A stretch of DNA of 64,000 nucleotides from positions 34,216-98,215 of the forward strand of contig JAGVGD010000012.1 of assembly GCA_020057245.1 (NCBI GenBank), read 5' to 3'. Below are positions 56,933 to 64,000 of the stretch, piece by piece. Position numbers and translations under genes: made by a program. Within the stretch, counting starts at the first letter, position 1. Every line of letters begins with the position of its first letter. The notes beneath the pieces are model-generated. The model made no database searches. It was not told the origin of the DNA and saw nothing but the letters and a program-made list of their open reading frames with translations. Source of the DNA: Thiobacillus sp. Lineage in GTDB: Bacteria > Pseudomonadota > Gammaproteobacteria > Burkholderiales > Thiobacillaceae.

Positions 56933-59207
56933 GGGGTTTTTCCGGCTTGCGAAGTCGCAGGCCGAGCAGGGCCGGCATCAGCAGCAACTCGAACACCTGA
57001 CCCGCAAACAGGCCGACCGCACAGAGGATGCCGAAGTGCGCGGTAGGGCGGAAGTCGGACAGGCCCAGCAGGATGAACTGGGCAATCAGCACCATCGAAA
57101 TCGCGATCACGGCGCGCCCCGAGCTTTCCATGCTGCGGATGATGGCGAACGCCGGGCTGATGCCGCGGCGCAGCCGGTGCTGGTAGCCGTGATAGAGATG
57201 GATGGTGTCGTCCACCGTGATGCCGAGGATGATGCTGGCGATCAGTACGGTGGCGACGTCGAGCGAAATGCCGACTGCGCCCATGACCACGAAAATGAAA
57301 AACAGCGGTGCCAGATTGGGCACCATGCAGATCAGTGCGCCGCGGAACGAGCGGAACAGCAGGGCGAGCAGCAGGAAGATCTGCAGGAAGGCGGCGCCGA
57401 AGCTTTTCACCTGACCGTCGACGATGCGGTCTTCCTGGTCCGAGAAAATGCGGCCGAATCCGGCCAGTTCGACCGACATGCCCTTGACCGGCTGCTCGGC
57501 GACATGGGCGCGGATCCGCTCGATCACCCGGCTGATTTCATTGGCGCCGTGCACGTTGAGGCTCAGGGTGATGCGGCCGCGCTGAAACTCGCGATTGACC
57601 AGCTCGTATAAATCCTTGCCGTCGTAAATCAGCATCAGCTGTTCTATCAGCTTGCGTTCGGCAGGCAGGGCGTCGGGGCCCACGTCGCCGCCGTTGAACG
57701 CGCGGTTCATTTCTTCCAACACGTCGACCATCGAGAAGCTGCGGTCGATCTCGGGTTGCTGTTCCAGCCAGGTTTGCAGCGCCTTGATCTGGGCCAGCGT
57801 GACGGGGTCTTTCAGGCTGTCACGGGCGCTGCCGGTCAGCACGACTTCCAGTCCGGTGACGCCGACGAGCGCGCTTTCGACGCGTTCGGTGCTGCGGCTG
57901 ATGCTGTGCTCGGGCGCGAAAAATTCGAGCAGGTTGGATTCGACCTTGACCTGTAAAACCAGCGGAATCGCCGCAGCCAGCACCAGGGCCGTCGTGATCA
58001 GGACGGCTCTTGCATGGCGCAGGCTGAACACCGATACGGCGACTGCAATATGGCGTGCGTGGGCCATGCCGGAGTTGCGGCGCGGCCAGCGCGGGGTGTC
58101 CCATTTGAGCAGGATGGGCGGCACCAGCACGAACACCACTATGAATACGATGAGCGTGCCGATGGCGCCCGACAGGCCGAATGCCTGCACTGGTGGGATA
58201 TCCACCAGCAGCAGGCTCAGCATGCCGGCGCCGGTGGTCAGCACGTTGAACAGGCCCGGCACCAGCGTTTCCTTCAGCGCGCGCTCGATGCGTTGCGGCC
58301 GTGCCAGCAGGGCGATGCGGGCACGCTGGATGGCGGCGTAGAAATGCAGCAGGGTGGCCGTGGTGTAGGCCGCCATCAGGGTGGGGATCATGGCGGTGAT
58401 CGGCGTGTAGGGCTGCCCGGCCGCCACCAGCCCTGCTACGCTGGCGGCGACCACCGCGCCCATCGCGACGCCGCCGACCACCATGGGGCGTATCCGGCCG
58501 ACCACCCACCACATCAGGGCCATGCCGATCACCACCGTGAGCGGGATGAAGATCGCGCTGTCGCGCCAGATCGAGCGCAGTTCCTCGACCGTCTGCGCGA
58601 TGGTGCCGGCGGTCGCGGTGCGCGCCTGCTCGAGGTTCTCAGCGGCGATGGCCTTGTCGAGCTCGATCTGGATGTCGCGGCGGGTCAGGCTTTCCTTGAG
58701 AAACTTGGGGCGCACCACCAGCGCGACCGCACGGCCATCGCGCGAGGCGATCAAGCCCGGTGCAAAGGCGTCGCCCAGCACGCGCGCCTTCCATTGCGCA
58801 GGGGTGCGTGCTTCCAGATTGTCCGGGTCGATCAGCATGGAAACCGCGAAGCCGTCGTCGGTGGCATCGATGTGCTCGGCGGTGGTGAGCGTCAGCACCC
58901 GGTCCACCGCCGGGTGTTTTTCCATTCGTAGCGCGGTGCGGTGCAGCGCGGCGAGAAACGCGGGGGTGTAGAGCTGGTCGCCCTCGAACAGCGCGATCAA
59001 CGCCTCATCGTTGGGGAATTCCTTGAACAGCGATTCGCGCAGCTGGATGATGGGGGCGTCGGGCGGCGAGTAAATGTCGCCCGCGTTGTTGAAGTGCAGT
59101 TTGAAAACCAGGGGCAGCGATCCCAGCAGGATGAACAGCAGGATGCCCAGCGCCAGCCAGGGCGGTAGCATGCGGCTGCCATTGAGCCAGGATTTCAGGA
59201 AGTTCAC
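56919..59207 (-). CDS. RND/MMPL-type inner-membrane transporter
   Basis: The 762-residue protein is an RND-superfamily transporter with the duplicated pattern of one N-terminal helix ('PPWLALGILLFILLGSLPL'), a periplasmic domain with 'DEALIALFEGDQLYTPAFL', a helix bundle ('IFIPLTVVIGMALMWWVV', 'AFGLSGAIGTLIVFIVVFV'), and a second copy with 'ASIILGITVDDTIHLYHGY'. I chose GTG 59207 ('MNFLKSWLNGSRM'), 13 bp after the preceding gene; the track ORF runs back into that gene. It is the third gene of an operon with a periplasmic LolA-like and an outer-membrane barrel protein, suggesting transport of a lipid or hydrophobic compound. The substrate is unknown. Confidence 0.85.
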   Translation of the reverse strand: MNFLKSWLNGSRMLPPWLALGILLFILLGSLPLVFKLHFNNAGDIYSPPDAPIIQLRESLFKEFPNDEALIALFEGDQLYTPAFLAALHRTALRMEKHPAVDRVLTLTTAEHIDATDDGFAVSMLIDPDNLEARTPAQWKARVLGDAFAPGLIASRDGRAVALVVRPKFLKESLTRRDIQIELDKAIAAENLEQARTATAGTIAQTVEELRSIWRDSAIFIPLTVVIGMALMWWVVGRIRPMVVGGVAMGAVVAASVAGLVAAGQPYTPITAMIPTLMAAYTTATLLHFYAAIQRARIALLARPQRIERALKETLVPGLFNVLTTGAGMLSLLLVDIPPVQAFGLSGAIGTLIVFIVVFVLVPPILLKWDTPRWPRRNSGMAHARHIAVAVSVFSLRHARAVLITTALVLAAAIPLVLQVKVESNLLEFFAPEHSISRSTERVESALVGVTGLEVVLTGSARDSLKDPVTLAQIKALQTWLEQQPEIDRSFSMVDVLEEMNRAFNGGDVGPDALPAERKLIEQLMLIYDGKDLYELVNREFQRGRITLSLNVHGANEISRVIERIRAHVAEQPVKGMSVELAGFGRIFSDQEDRIVDGQVKSFGAAFLQIFLLLALLFRSFRGALICMVPNLAPLFFIFVVMGAVGISLDVATVLIASIILGITVDDTIHLYHGYQHRLRRGISPAFAIIRSMESSGRAVIAISMVLIAQFILLGLSDFRPTAHFGILCAVGLFAGQVFELLLMPALLGLRLRKPEKPLTAQ

Positions 59208-59220
59208 GTCGTCACGGAAT

Positions 59221-60678
59221 TCAGAACTGGCCGCGGATGCCCAGCACGCCCATCGAGTGGTCTTCTTGGAAGCCGGCCAGGGTGCGGTCGTCGCCGTTGA
59301 AGTAGTGGTAACCCGCATACACCGCGAAGGGCTCCCAGGCGACGTAACTGATTTCGGGGTTGAGGTAGACGTTCTTCACGTTGAGGCCGCCGAAGAAGCG
59401 CAGGCCGGCGGTCCAGCGACCCTGACCGAAAGTCGTTTCGATTTCGCCGTTGGCACCGTAGTACTCGGACAGTTGCAGAATGCTTTTATCGGTTTGCAGG
59501 GCCTGGGCGACCAGCTGCAGATTGATGCGCGTGTCTGCGCCACCGGGGAAAAACTCGATGCCGCCTACCCAGTCGAGCGATGGCACGTAGGTGGTGGCAG
59601 CGGTGGGCAAGGTGACGGGAATGTTGTCGGTGTAGCCCAGCTCCATGCGCCAGGTGATGCCGTTGCTTTCCAACTCCATGTCGGCGCCGGCAAAATTGTT
59701 GAACGGATGGATGGCGGTGAGCGTGGGCGCCAAGGGGGTGCCGCCGATCAGGTAATACGGTTGCGACTGCCGGCTGCGGGCCAGCGTGACGCCGTAATCG
59801 ACGGCGCCGCCGGTTTTGGTCAGGCGCACGCCGCCACCGCCGCTGCCGTGTTCGTCCTCGCTGATGACGGCGTTTTGCACCAGCGCGGCAACTGCCGGGC
59901 TGGGGGCAATGCCGACGATTTCGCCGGTGGTGAGATTGATCGGGCTCCAGACGCTGGAGGCGTCGGGCAGTTCGGCGGCGTTGAAGACCGGCAGCCACAC
60001 GGCATCCAGTTTGAAGTCGCCCACGGTTTGTTCCCAGCGGGCCGCCAGTTCGGCGCGGCGGCGCTCGGGCAGCTCGTCCAGCGTAAAGCGCGTGAGGTCG
60101 GCACGGCTGACGCGGTCGGCCAGCGGAATCTCGTCGACGCGCCCCCAGATGATGGTTTGTGCGCCCAGGGTCAGCCGCGTGTCGCCGCTGCGGTAACGCA
60201 CGTAGGTGTCGGTGAAGTCGGCCGACAGGTCGTTGAAATCGGCTACGCCGCCGTTCTGCATGGCGCCATCCACCCGCGCGCCTGCGCGCAGTTCCCATTC
60301 GCGATTCGGTTGCCACAGCACATAGGCCTTGGCACGTAGGGTGGAATAGGTGTCGGCCTCGGTGGCGTCGGGCAGGCCGCCGACTTCCAGCAGCAGGTCG
60401 TCGACCCCGTATTTGAGCGTCGGCTGCGCGCTGCGTGTCGTGGCTTTTTTGGTGGTGGGGGGCGGCAGATCGTCTGCGGCTTCAAGCGGTACGGCCGTTT
60501 GGGTGGTCGCTGCAGCGGGCGGCTTGCGGGTGGACGTGCGCGGAGGGGGCAGGTCGTCTGCGCTGCCCGCTTCGGCGGCGCGTGGCGGCGGCAGATCGTC
60601 GGCAGCCGAGGCGTGTGCGGGCAGCAGCGACGGCAGGGTGGCGAGGGAGAGCGTCAGATTCAGCAGCAGTTTTTTCAT
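59221..60678 (-). CDS. Outer-membrane beta-barrel protein, DUF1302-like
   Basis: The 485-residue protein has a signal peptide ending near 'LLPAHASA' (residue 25), a disordered Pro/Thr-rich region to about residue 85 containing three 'ADDLPPP' copies (residues 26, 40 and 68), and then a beta-rich domain of alternating residues ('WELRAGARVDGAMQNGG', 'DTRLTLGAQTIIWGRVDEIP', 'RVSRADLTRFTLDEL') ending 'HSMGVLGIRGQF' with terminal Phe, typical of outer-membrane barrels. The 'RVSRADLTRF' region recalls DUF1302. Its ATG overlaps the stop of the LolA-like gene (ATGA) and the RND gene follows. Function is unknown; context suggests an export or lipid route. Confidence 0.8.
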   Translation of the reverse strand: MKKLLLNLTLSLATLPSLLPAHASAADDLPPPRAAEAGSADDLPPPRTSTRKPPAAATTQTAVPLEAADDLPPPTTKKATTRSAQPTLKYGVDDLLLEVGGLPDATEADTYSTLRAKAYVLWQPNREWELRAGARVDGAMQNGGVADFNDLSADFTDTYVRYRSGDTRLTLGAQTIIWGRVDEIPLADRVSRADLTRFTLDELPERRRAELAARWEQTVGDFKLDAVWLPVFNAAELPDASSVWSPINLTTGEIVGIAPSPAVAALVQNAVISEDEHGSGGGGVRLTKTGGAVDYGVTLARSRQSQPYYLIGGTPLAPTLTAIHPFNNFAGADMELESNGITWRMELGYTDNIPVTLPTAATTYVPSLDWVGGIEFFPGGADTRINLQLVAQALQTDKSILQLSEYYGANGEIETTFGQGRWTAGLRFFGGLNVKNVYLNPEISYVAWEPFAVYAGYHYFNGDDRTLAGFQEDHSMGVLGIRGQF

Positions 60679-61487
60679 GGGCGGTATTCCGATTCCAGGT
60701 TTTCGTCGGCGAGGGCTTGCGAGGTGAAGAGTTTGGCGGGCAGTTTCTGGTCATACAGCGCAGAGTCGATCACCATGCGGGTTTCGTGGCCGCTGGCCAG
60801 ATCGATCACGCGGCTGTCGGTGAGCGTCCAGTAGCCCTGATTGCGCTTCTTGCCGCGCAGCAGCCAGCGCTTGCTGGGGGCGTCGGGGTCTTTCTCGAAA
60901 TAGTCGGTGCGCTGGACGATGGCGGTAGCGGGGTCGACCCAGAGAATGCGCTTGCGATAGACCGAGTTGTCGGGATCGACCGGCACGCTTTCCAGCACCT
61001 CGCACAGGATGCCGTTCTCGGTCTGCTTGCCGAGCAGGCGGTGGCGATCTTCGCTGGGCTTGCGTTCCTGCAGATCCTCGAAATACAGGTCGGAACCGAC
61101 AAAGCGCCCGCCCTTGCGGTCGCTCGAAATGCGCCGCACCCGGTCCAGCGCAGGCAGATACAGCCACTGGTCGGTGCTGCCATCAGCCTGGTCTATGCTG
61201 AGCAGACCGGTGCCGGCAATGTCTTCCGGGTCGAGAAAGCGGATCAGGTTGGCGGTTTCGCCGTTCGCCTTGTCGAGCCGGTAAGTGACGAGTTCGCGGA
61301 TACGCGGTGCGTGGCCCTTTTCGGTCAGCACCATGCGCCCCAGGGTCACCAGATCGCGGCCATTGGGCCGGTCGAAGACCTTTTGCGCGAGCGTCGACGC
61401 TTCGTCGGCATGCGCGGCCGACGCCGCCAGCAACAGGCCAAGGGCCAGCGTGCGGATCAGGCGAGGCAGGAAAAAGGGACGGGACAT
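60675..61487 (-). CDS. LolA-like periplasmic lipoprotein-sorting-type protein
   Basis: ATG 61487 gives 270 residues, beginning with the signal peptide 'MSRPFFLPRLIRTLALGLLL' and cleavage near 'AHADEAS'. The mature part matches the LolA-like TP0789-type family: 'YRLDKANGETANLIRFLDPE', 'DIAGTGLLSIDQADGSTDQW' and 'YLPALDRVRRISSDRKGGRF', then 'GSDLYFEDL' and 'RTDYFEKD'. These proteins have a half-barrel that can hold a lipid. It is the first gene of the LolA-like/barrel/RND operon; no promoter was confidently seen. It is annotated from motif memory and operon context. Confidence 0.85.
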   Translation of the reverse strand: MSRPFFLPRLIRTLALGLLLAASAAHADEASTLAQKVFDRPNGRDLVTLGRMVLTEKGHAPRIRELVTYRLDKANGETANLIRFLDPEDIAGTGLLSIDQADGSTDQWLYLPALDRVRRISSDRKGGRFVGSDLYFEDLQERKPSEDRHRLLGKQTENGILCEVLESVPVDPDNSVYRKRILWVDPATAIVQRTDYFEKDPDAPSKRWLLRGKKRNQGYWTLTDSRVIDLASGHETRMVIDSALYDQKLPAKLFTSQALADENLESEYRP

Positions 61488-61578
61488 ATATAAGGTATCC
61501 GGGGCGCGTGTGTGAGGAGACAACGGCTTTCCAGCACCGAACTTTACCGCAAAAGCGGGCGGGCACCTTGAGGCTGGC

Positions 61579-61608
61579 TTGCCCGGGTTTTGATTGAAAC
61601 GATATAAT
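61579..61608 (+). promoter_or_regulatory. Sigma70-type promoter of hemN
   Basis: TTGCCC (4/6), an 18-bp spacer and a perfect TATAAT at 61603-61608 predict a start near 61615, about 28 bp before the hemN ATG. An A/T-rich leader follows and AAGGA stands before the start codon. Confidence 0.6.
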
Positions 61609-61642
61609 AAAAAGATAAATATATCCTTATAAGGACGCCGCA

Positions 61643-63010
61643 ATGACGACGACTCTGGAGTTGCTGCAGAAATACAGCGTAGCCGGCCCGCGCTACACCT
61701 CGTACCCCACTGCGCCGTATTTCCATACCGGTTTCGGCGAGGCGGACTGGCTCGAAGCGCTGGCTCAACCCGCGCCCGATCGCGGGCTCTCCCTGTACGC
61801 CCACATCCCATTTTGCGACTCACTTTGCTACTACTGTGGCTGCAACATGGTAGCGACCCACGATTACAGCAAAACCCAGCCTTATCTCGCCACGCTCGAT
61901 CAGGAAATGGCGCGTACCGCGCAGCAGGTCGATACCCGTCGCCCGGTACGCCAGCTGCACTGGGGCGGCGGCACCCCGACCTATCTCAATCCCGACGACA
62001 TTCGCCGCCTGATGGCGATGATGCGCACGCATTTCACCCTGGCCGACGATGCCGAAGTCAGCTGCGAAGTCGATCCGCGCGAACTGACGCGGGCGCATCT
62101 GGAGGCCCTGCGCGAATCCGGCTTCAACCGGCTGTCGTTCGGCGTGCAGGACATGGACCCGGCAGTGCAGCAGGCGGTCAACCGCATCCAGTCCGAGGCC
62201 CTGATCCAGCAGGTGCTCGACTGGTCGCGCGAACTGGGTTTTTCCAGCATCAACCTGGACCTGATCGTCGGCTTGCCGAAGCAGACCGTGGAGAGTTTCA
62301 GCCGTACCCTGGAACGCATTACCGAATGGGCGCCCGACCGCCTGGCGGTGTTTGGCTACGCCCATGTGCCGTGGCTGAAAAAACACCAGAACCTGATTAT
62401 CCAGTCCGACCTGCCCGATCCGGCCACGCGCCTGGGCTTGCAGCAGGCGGTGAATGAAGCGCTGGGCGCCGCGGGTTACGTCAACATCGGCCTCGACCAC
62501 TTTGCGCTGCCCGACGACGAACTGGTGCGCGCCCAGCAAAACAAGACCCTGTGGCGCAACTTTCAGGGCTACACCACCCGCAAGGACTGCGACATTCTCG
62601 CCTTTGGTGCGTCCAGCATCAGCCAGACGGCGGACGTCTACATGCAGAACGAGAAGAGCATCAAGCGCTATCAGGATCGCGTCGCCGCTACCGGCTTCGC
62701 CGTCGAGCGCGGCTTGAAACTCACCCGCGACGACCAGATCCAGCGCGAAGCGATCACCCGCGTCATGTGCGACCTGGGGCTCGATTTCGCCTCCTTCGGC
62801 AGCGAATGGGGCATCGCCTTTACCGACTACTTCGCCGACGCCCTGAGCGATCTGCGCCCGCTGGCCGACGACGGTCTGGTGGAACTCACCCCCGGCAAAA
62901 TCAGCGTCACCCCCACTGGCCGCCTGTTTCTGCGCAACATCGGCATGTGCTTCGACCGCTATCTGAAACAGGCCGCCAGCGATCAGCCGCGATACTCGCG
63001 CACCGCGTGA
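61643..63010 (+). CDS. hemN: Oxygen-independent coproporphyrinogen III oxidase
   Basis: HemN is a radical-SAM enzyme that decarboxylates coproporphyrinogen III to protoporphyrinogen IX without oxygen. The 455-residue protein has 'YTSYPTAPYF', the cluster motif CxxxCxxCxC in 'HIPFCDSLCYYCGCN', 'LHWGGGTPTYLNPDDI', 'SFGVQDMDPAVQQAVNR' and 'GLDHFALPDDEL'. These features and the length are those of true HemN rather than the shorter HemW. It has its own promoter and a strong terminator, so it is a single-gene transcript. The enzyme suits a facultatively anaerobic or microaerobic host. Confidence 0.97.
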   Translation: MTTTLELLQKYSVAGPRYTSYPTAPYFHTGFGEADWLEALAQPAPDRGLSLYAHIPFCDSLCYYCGCNMVATHDYSKTQPYLATLDQEMARTAQQVDTRRPVRQLHWGGGTPTYLNPDDIRRLMAMMRTHFTLADDAEVSCEVDPRELTRAHLEALRESGFNRLSFGVQDMDPAVQQAVNRIQSEALIQQVLDWSRELGFSSINLDLIVGLPKQTVESFSRTLERITEWAPDRLAVFGYAHVPWLKKHQNLIIQSDLPDPATRLGLQQAVNEALGAAGYVNIGLDHFALPDDELVRAQQNKTLWRNFQGYTTRKDCDILAFGASSISQTADVYMQNEKSIKRYQDRVAATGFAVERGLKLTRDDQIQREAITRVMCDLGLDFASFGSEWGIAFTDYFADALSDLRPLADDGLVELTPGKISVTPTGRLFLRNIGMCFDRYLKQAASDQPRYSRTA

Positions 63011-63087
63011 TCGGGCAGCCGCCTGGATGAGTCCGGCAGCGTGCATCCTGCGAAGCAGGCGCACTGCAAGACGCGTAGAGCCGGAAA

Positions 63088-63119
63088 GGCCGCTTCCCGA
63101 AATGGAAGCGGCCTTTTTT
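63088..63119 (+). terminator. Rho-independent terminator after hemN
   Basis: A perfect 10-bp stem (GGCCGCTTCC / GGAAGCGGCC) with a CGAAAT loop is followed by a run of T. It lies about 78 bp after the hemN stop and marks the boundary between the orderly part of the window and the disturbed low-GC end. Confidence 0.93.
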
Positions 63120-63283
63120 ATTGCCACGCGAGCGTGGGCGGCTCACAGGCATTGCAACATCGCTGCGATTGACGAATCCGGCTAGGCTCGATTAGAGTCC
63201 GGCCACTATCACGGCACGCGCAACGTACGCTCGCCGATCATGCGGAAGAATCCAAAGCAAACATTGCTGCCTGGGGAGGCCGT

Positions 63284-63437
63284 ATGAACCACTTTTTTTT
63301 TGCCATCAGTTTTGTGCGTGTTGTTGCCGATTGATGGGCTTGCAACCACAACAGACTCCCCTGCGGGTGCAGTCGTCAGTCTCCGAGAATGCGATAACGA
63401 AAGACCTGACCCCCGCTTTACGCTGGTGGTCCTGTGA
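63284..63437 (+). pseudogene. Frameshifted and truncated gene for a small secreted protein
   Basis: A strong GGGGAGG precedes ATG 63284. As written, the frame ends after 16 codons at TGA. A run of nine T follows codon 3, and with eight T the frame would stay open for 50 residues: a signal-peptide-like start ('MNHFFLPSVLCVLLP') followed by 'DGLATTTDSPAGAVVSLREC' and stopping at TGA 63435. The REP-like inverted unit at 63393 falls inside this frame, so its tail may be repeat sequence rather than the original gene. Natural decay, a slippage-controlled gene and an error in the T run all fit. The family is not recognised. Confidence 0.45.
63393..63413 (-). repeat. REP-like repeat, inverted copy
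   Basis: Read on the minus strand this is GGGGTCAGGTCTTTCGTTATC, differing at one base from the copy at 63859-63879 on the plus strand. The two copies face each other about 450 bp apart and enclose the AT-rich orphan gene. Confidence 0.8.
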
Positions 63438-63496
63438 ATGGAGTAGCTCCACCTTCGCCAGGAATTGGGTATCGTTTTTGATTGAGGTTTTAACCC

Positions 63497-63802
63497 ATGG
63501 TGTCTGTCGTAATTTTCATTGCAGTATCGGTGATGCTTGGTGCGTATAGTTTTTTTGTACACACAGAGTTTTTGTTTAAGCTAAGGTTGATTGATCCGAA
63601 AACAGCCGAACACTTAAACTTCGAATTTGTTGATGGATGGAGCAAGCATAATCAAGCAGTATCAAGTTTTTTCTTCCATAGGGATTTCAAAAAATTTGGG
63701 AATAGTGAATTGAATTTACTTGGTAATAAATTGCTTGGACTATGGATTTCAAGTGCTTCTTTTGCTTTTGCTGGTGTAACGATTGCTGCGGTATGGGGAT
63801 AG
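63497..63802 (+). CDS. Orphan small membrane protein in low-GC DNA
   Basis: The 101-residue protein has an N-terminal membrane helix ('VSVVIFIAVSVMLGAYSFFV') and a C-terminal one ('LLGLWISSASFAFAGVTIAA') around a soluble stretch with 'PKTAEHLNFEFVDGWSKHN'. The family is not recognised. Base composition is far lower in GC than the rest of the window, with AT-rich codon choices, which indicates recent transfer. GAGG lies about 11 bp before ATG 63497, a weak spacing. It is enclosed by inverted REP-like repeats and followed by a REP-associated transposase gene. Confidence 0.65.
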   Translation: MVSVVIFIAVSVMLGAYSFFVHTEFLFKLRLIDPKTAEHLNFEFVDGWSKHNQAVSSFFFHRDFKKFGNSELNLLGNKLLGLWISSASFAFAGVTIAAVWG

Positions 63803-63810
63803 GCAGAACA

Positions 63811-63879
63811 AAAGCTGGGGTCATAAGAGCCTAAAGAGCCGGGGTCAGGTCAAGAGCCGGGGTCAGGTCTTTCATTATC
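63811..63879 (+). repeat. Tandem REP-like repeats upstream of the transposase gene
   Basis: Two near-perfect copies of AAGAGCCGGGGTCAGGTC lie in tandem with an 18-bp period (from about 63834 and 63852), preceded by a degenerate copy (AAAGCTGGGGTCATA, 63811). The last copy continues into TTTCATTATC, the part shared with the inverted unit at 63393. Such repeats usually accompany REP-associated tyrosine transposases. Confidence 0.85.
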
Positions 63880-63904
63880 ACATCCCTAACACCATACTCT
63901 GCCC

Positions 63905-64000
63905 ATGGCGCGCCCTTTAAGACTTGAACTGGCCGGTGGTCTTTACCACATCACCTCGCGCGGCGACGGTCGGGAAGACATTTACCGAACCGATGCGGAC
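63905..64000 (+). mobile_element. REP-associated tyrosine transposase (RAYT), 5' part, cut by window end
   Basis: The first 32 codons read 'MARPLRLELAGGLYHITSRG' and then 'DGREDIYRTDAD', the characteristic start of Y1/TnpA-REP transposases, including the strand and His environment around 'LYHITSRG'. The catalytic Tyr and HUH motif lie beyond the window. These single-copy transposases are tied to REP sequences, and such repeats stand just upstream. Whether the gene is complete cannot be judged here. Confidence 0.88.

Noticed and set aside
61590-61603. Possible FNR/Anr box (TTGAT-N4-ACGAT) before hemN
   Set aside because: Only the left half-site matches; the right half has two of five bases, and the position lies between the -35 and -10 boxes rather than near -41.5.
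63209-63562. 117-residue minus-strand ORF in the low-GC end
   Set aside because: It crosses the broken secreted-protein frame and the REP-like unit, has no recognisable motif, and reads like translated repeat and spacer.
63497-63879. CRISPR array
   Set aside because: The GGGGTCAGGTC copies are tandem with an 18-bp period and no unique spacers, and match REP-like repeats next to a RAYT gene.

Overview
The window is about 64 kb of GC-rich DNA, densely packed with housekeeping genes. Gene content and order point to a betaproteobacterium: ndk-rlmN-pilF-rodZ-ispG-hisS-yfgM-bamB-der, hflX-hflK-hflC-DUF2065-hisZ-purA-rnr-rlmB, and pyrG-kdsA-eno-ftsB-zipA-ligA. HisZ, two PEP-CTERM proteins and the high GC suggest the Nitrosomonadales/Thiobacillaceae side of the class. 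That placement is inference from gene order, not a database result.

Layout. 1-9.8 kb: tilS end, nucleotide, tRNA, isoprenoid and outer-membrane assembly genes, mostly joined by 4-nt overlaps. 9.8-15.4 kb: an insert between der and hflX with two GGDEF-EAL proteins, a GalT-like enzyme and two small minus-strand genes; no hfq is found there. 15.5-24.9 kb: hflX-hflK-hflC, hisZ, purA, tRNA-Leu(CAG), rnr, rlmB and infA. 25.0-26.7 kb: ycaO on the minus strand. 27.1-30.9 kb: two PEP-CTERM paralogues and a TonB-dependent receptor with OprC-type copper ligands. 30.9-34.8 kb: a glycosyltransferase resembling SenB, a TrmH-family methyltransferase and a third GGDEF-EAL protein. 35.0-47.1 kb: divergent ppsR/ppsA, then pyrG-kdsA-eno-ftsB-zipA-ligA-galU. 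47.1-56.9 kb: a fourth GGDEF-EAL protein, a DUF3330 protein, purL and ppc. 56.9-61.5 kb: a minus-strand operon with one periplasmic, one outer-membrane and one inner-membrane protein. 61.6-64 kb: hemN, then a disturbed low-GC end with REP-like repeats, a broken secreted-protein gene, an orphan membrane protein and the start of a REP-associated transposase.

Themes. Central carbon control is represented by ppsA with its regulator ppsR, eno and ppc. Envelope growth and division are represented by rodZ, bamB, ftsB, zipA, kdsA and galU. Four hybrid cyclic-di-GMP proteins, all keeping GGDEF/GGEEF, an RxxD inhibitory site and EAL motifs, suggest heavy investment in c-di-GMP signalling.

The most interesting candidates for an undescribed system are the PEP-CTERM pair coupled to a copper-type receptor, and the three-compartment LolA-like/outer-membrane barrel/RND operon. 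Smaller regulatory curiosities are a perfect inverted repeat one base before purL and a tRNA promoter whose -35 box overlaps the TTG start of rnr. No rRNA genes, CRISPR arrays or prophage were seen.
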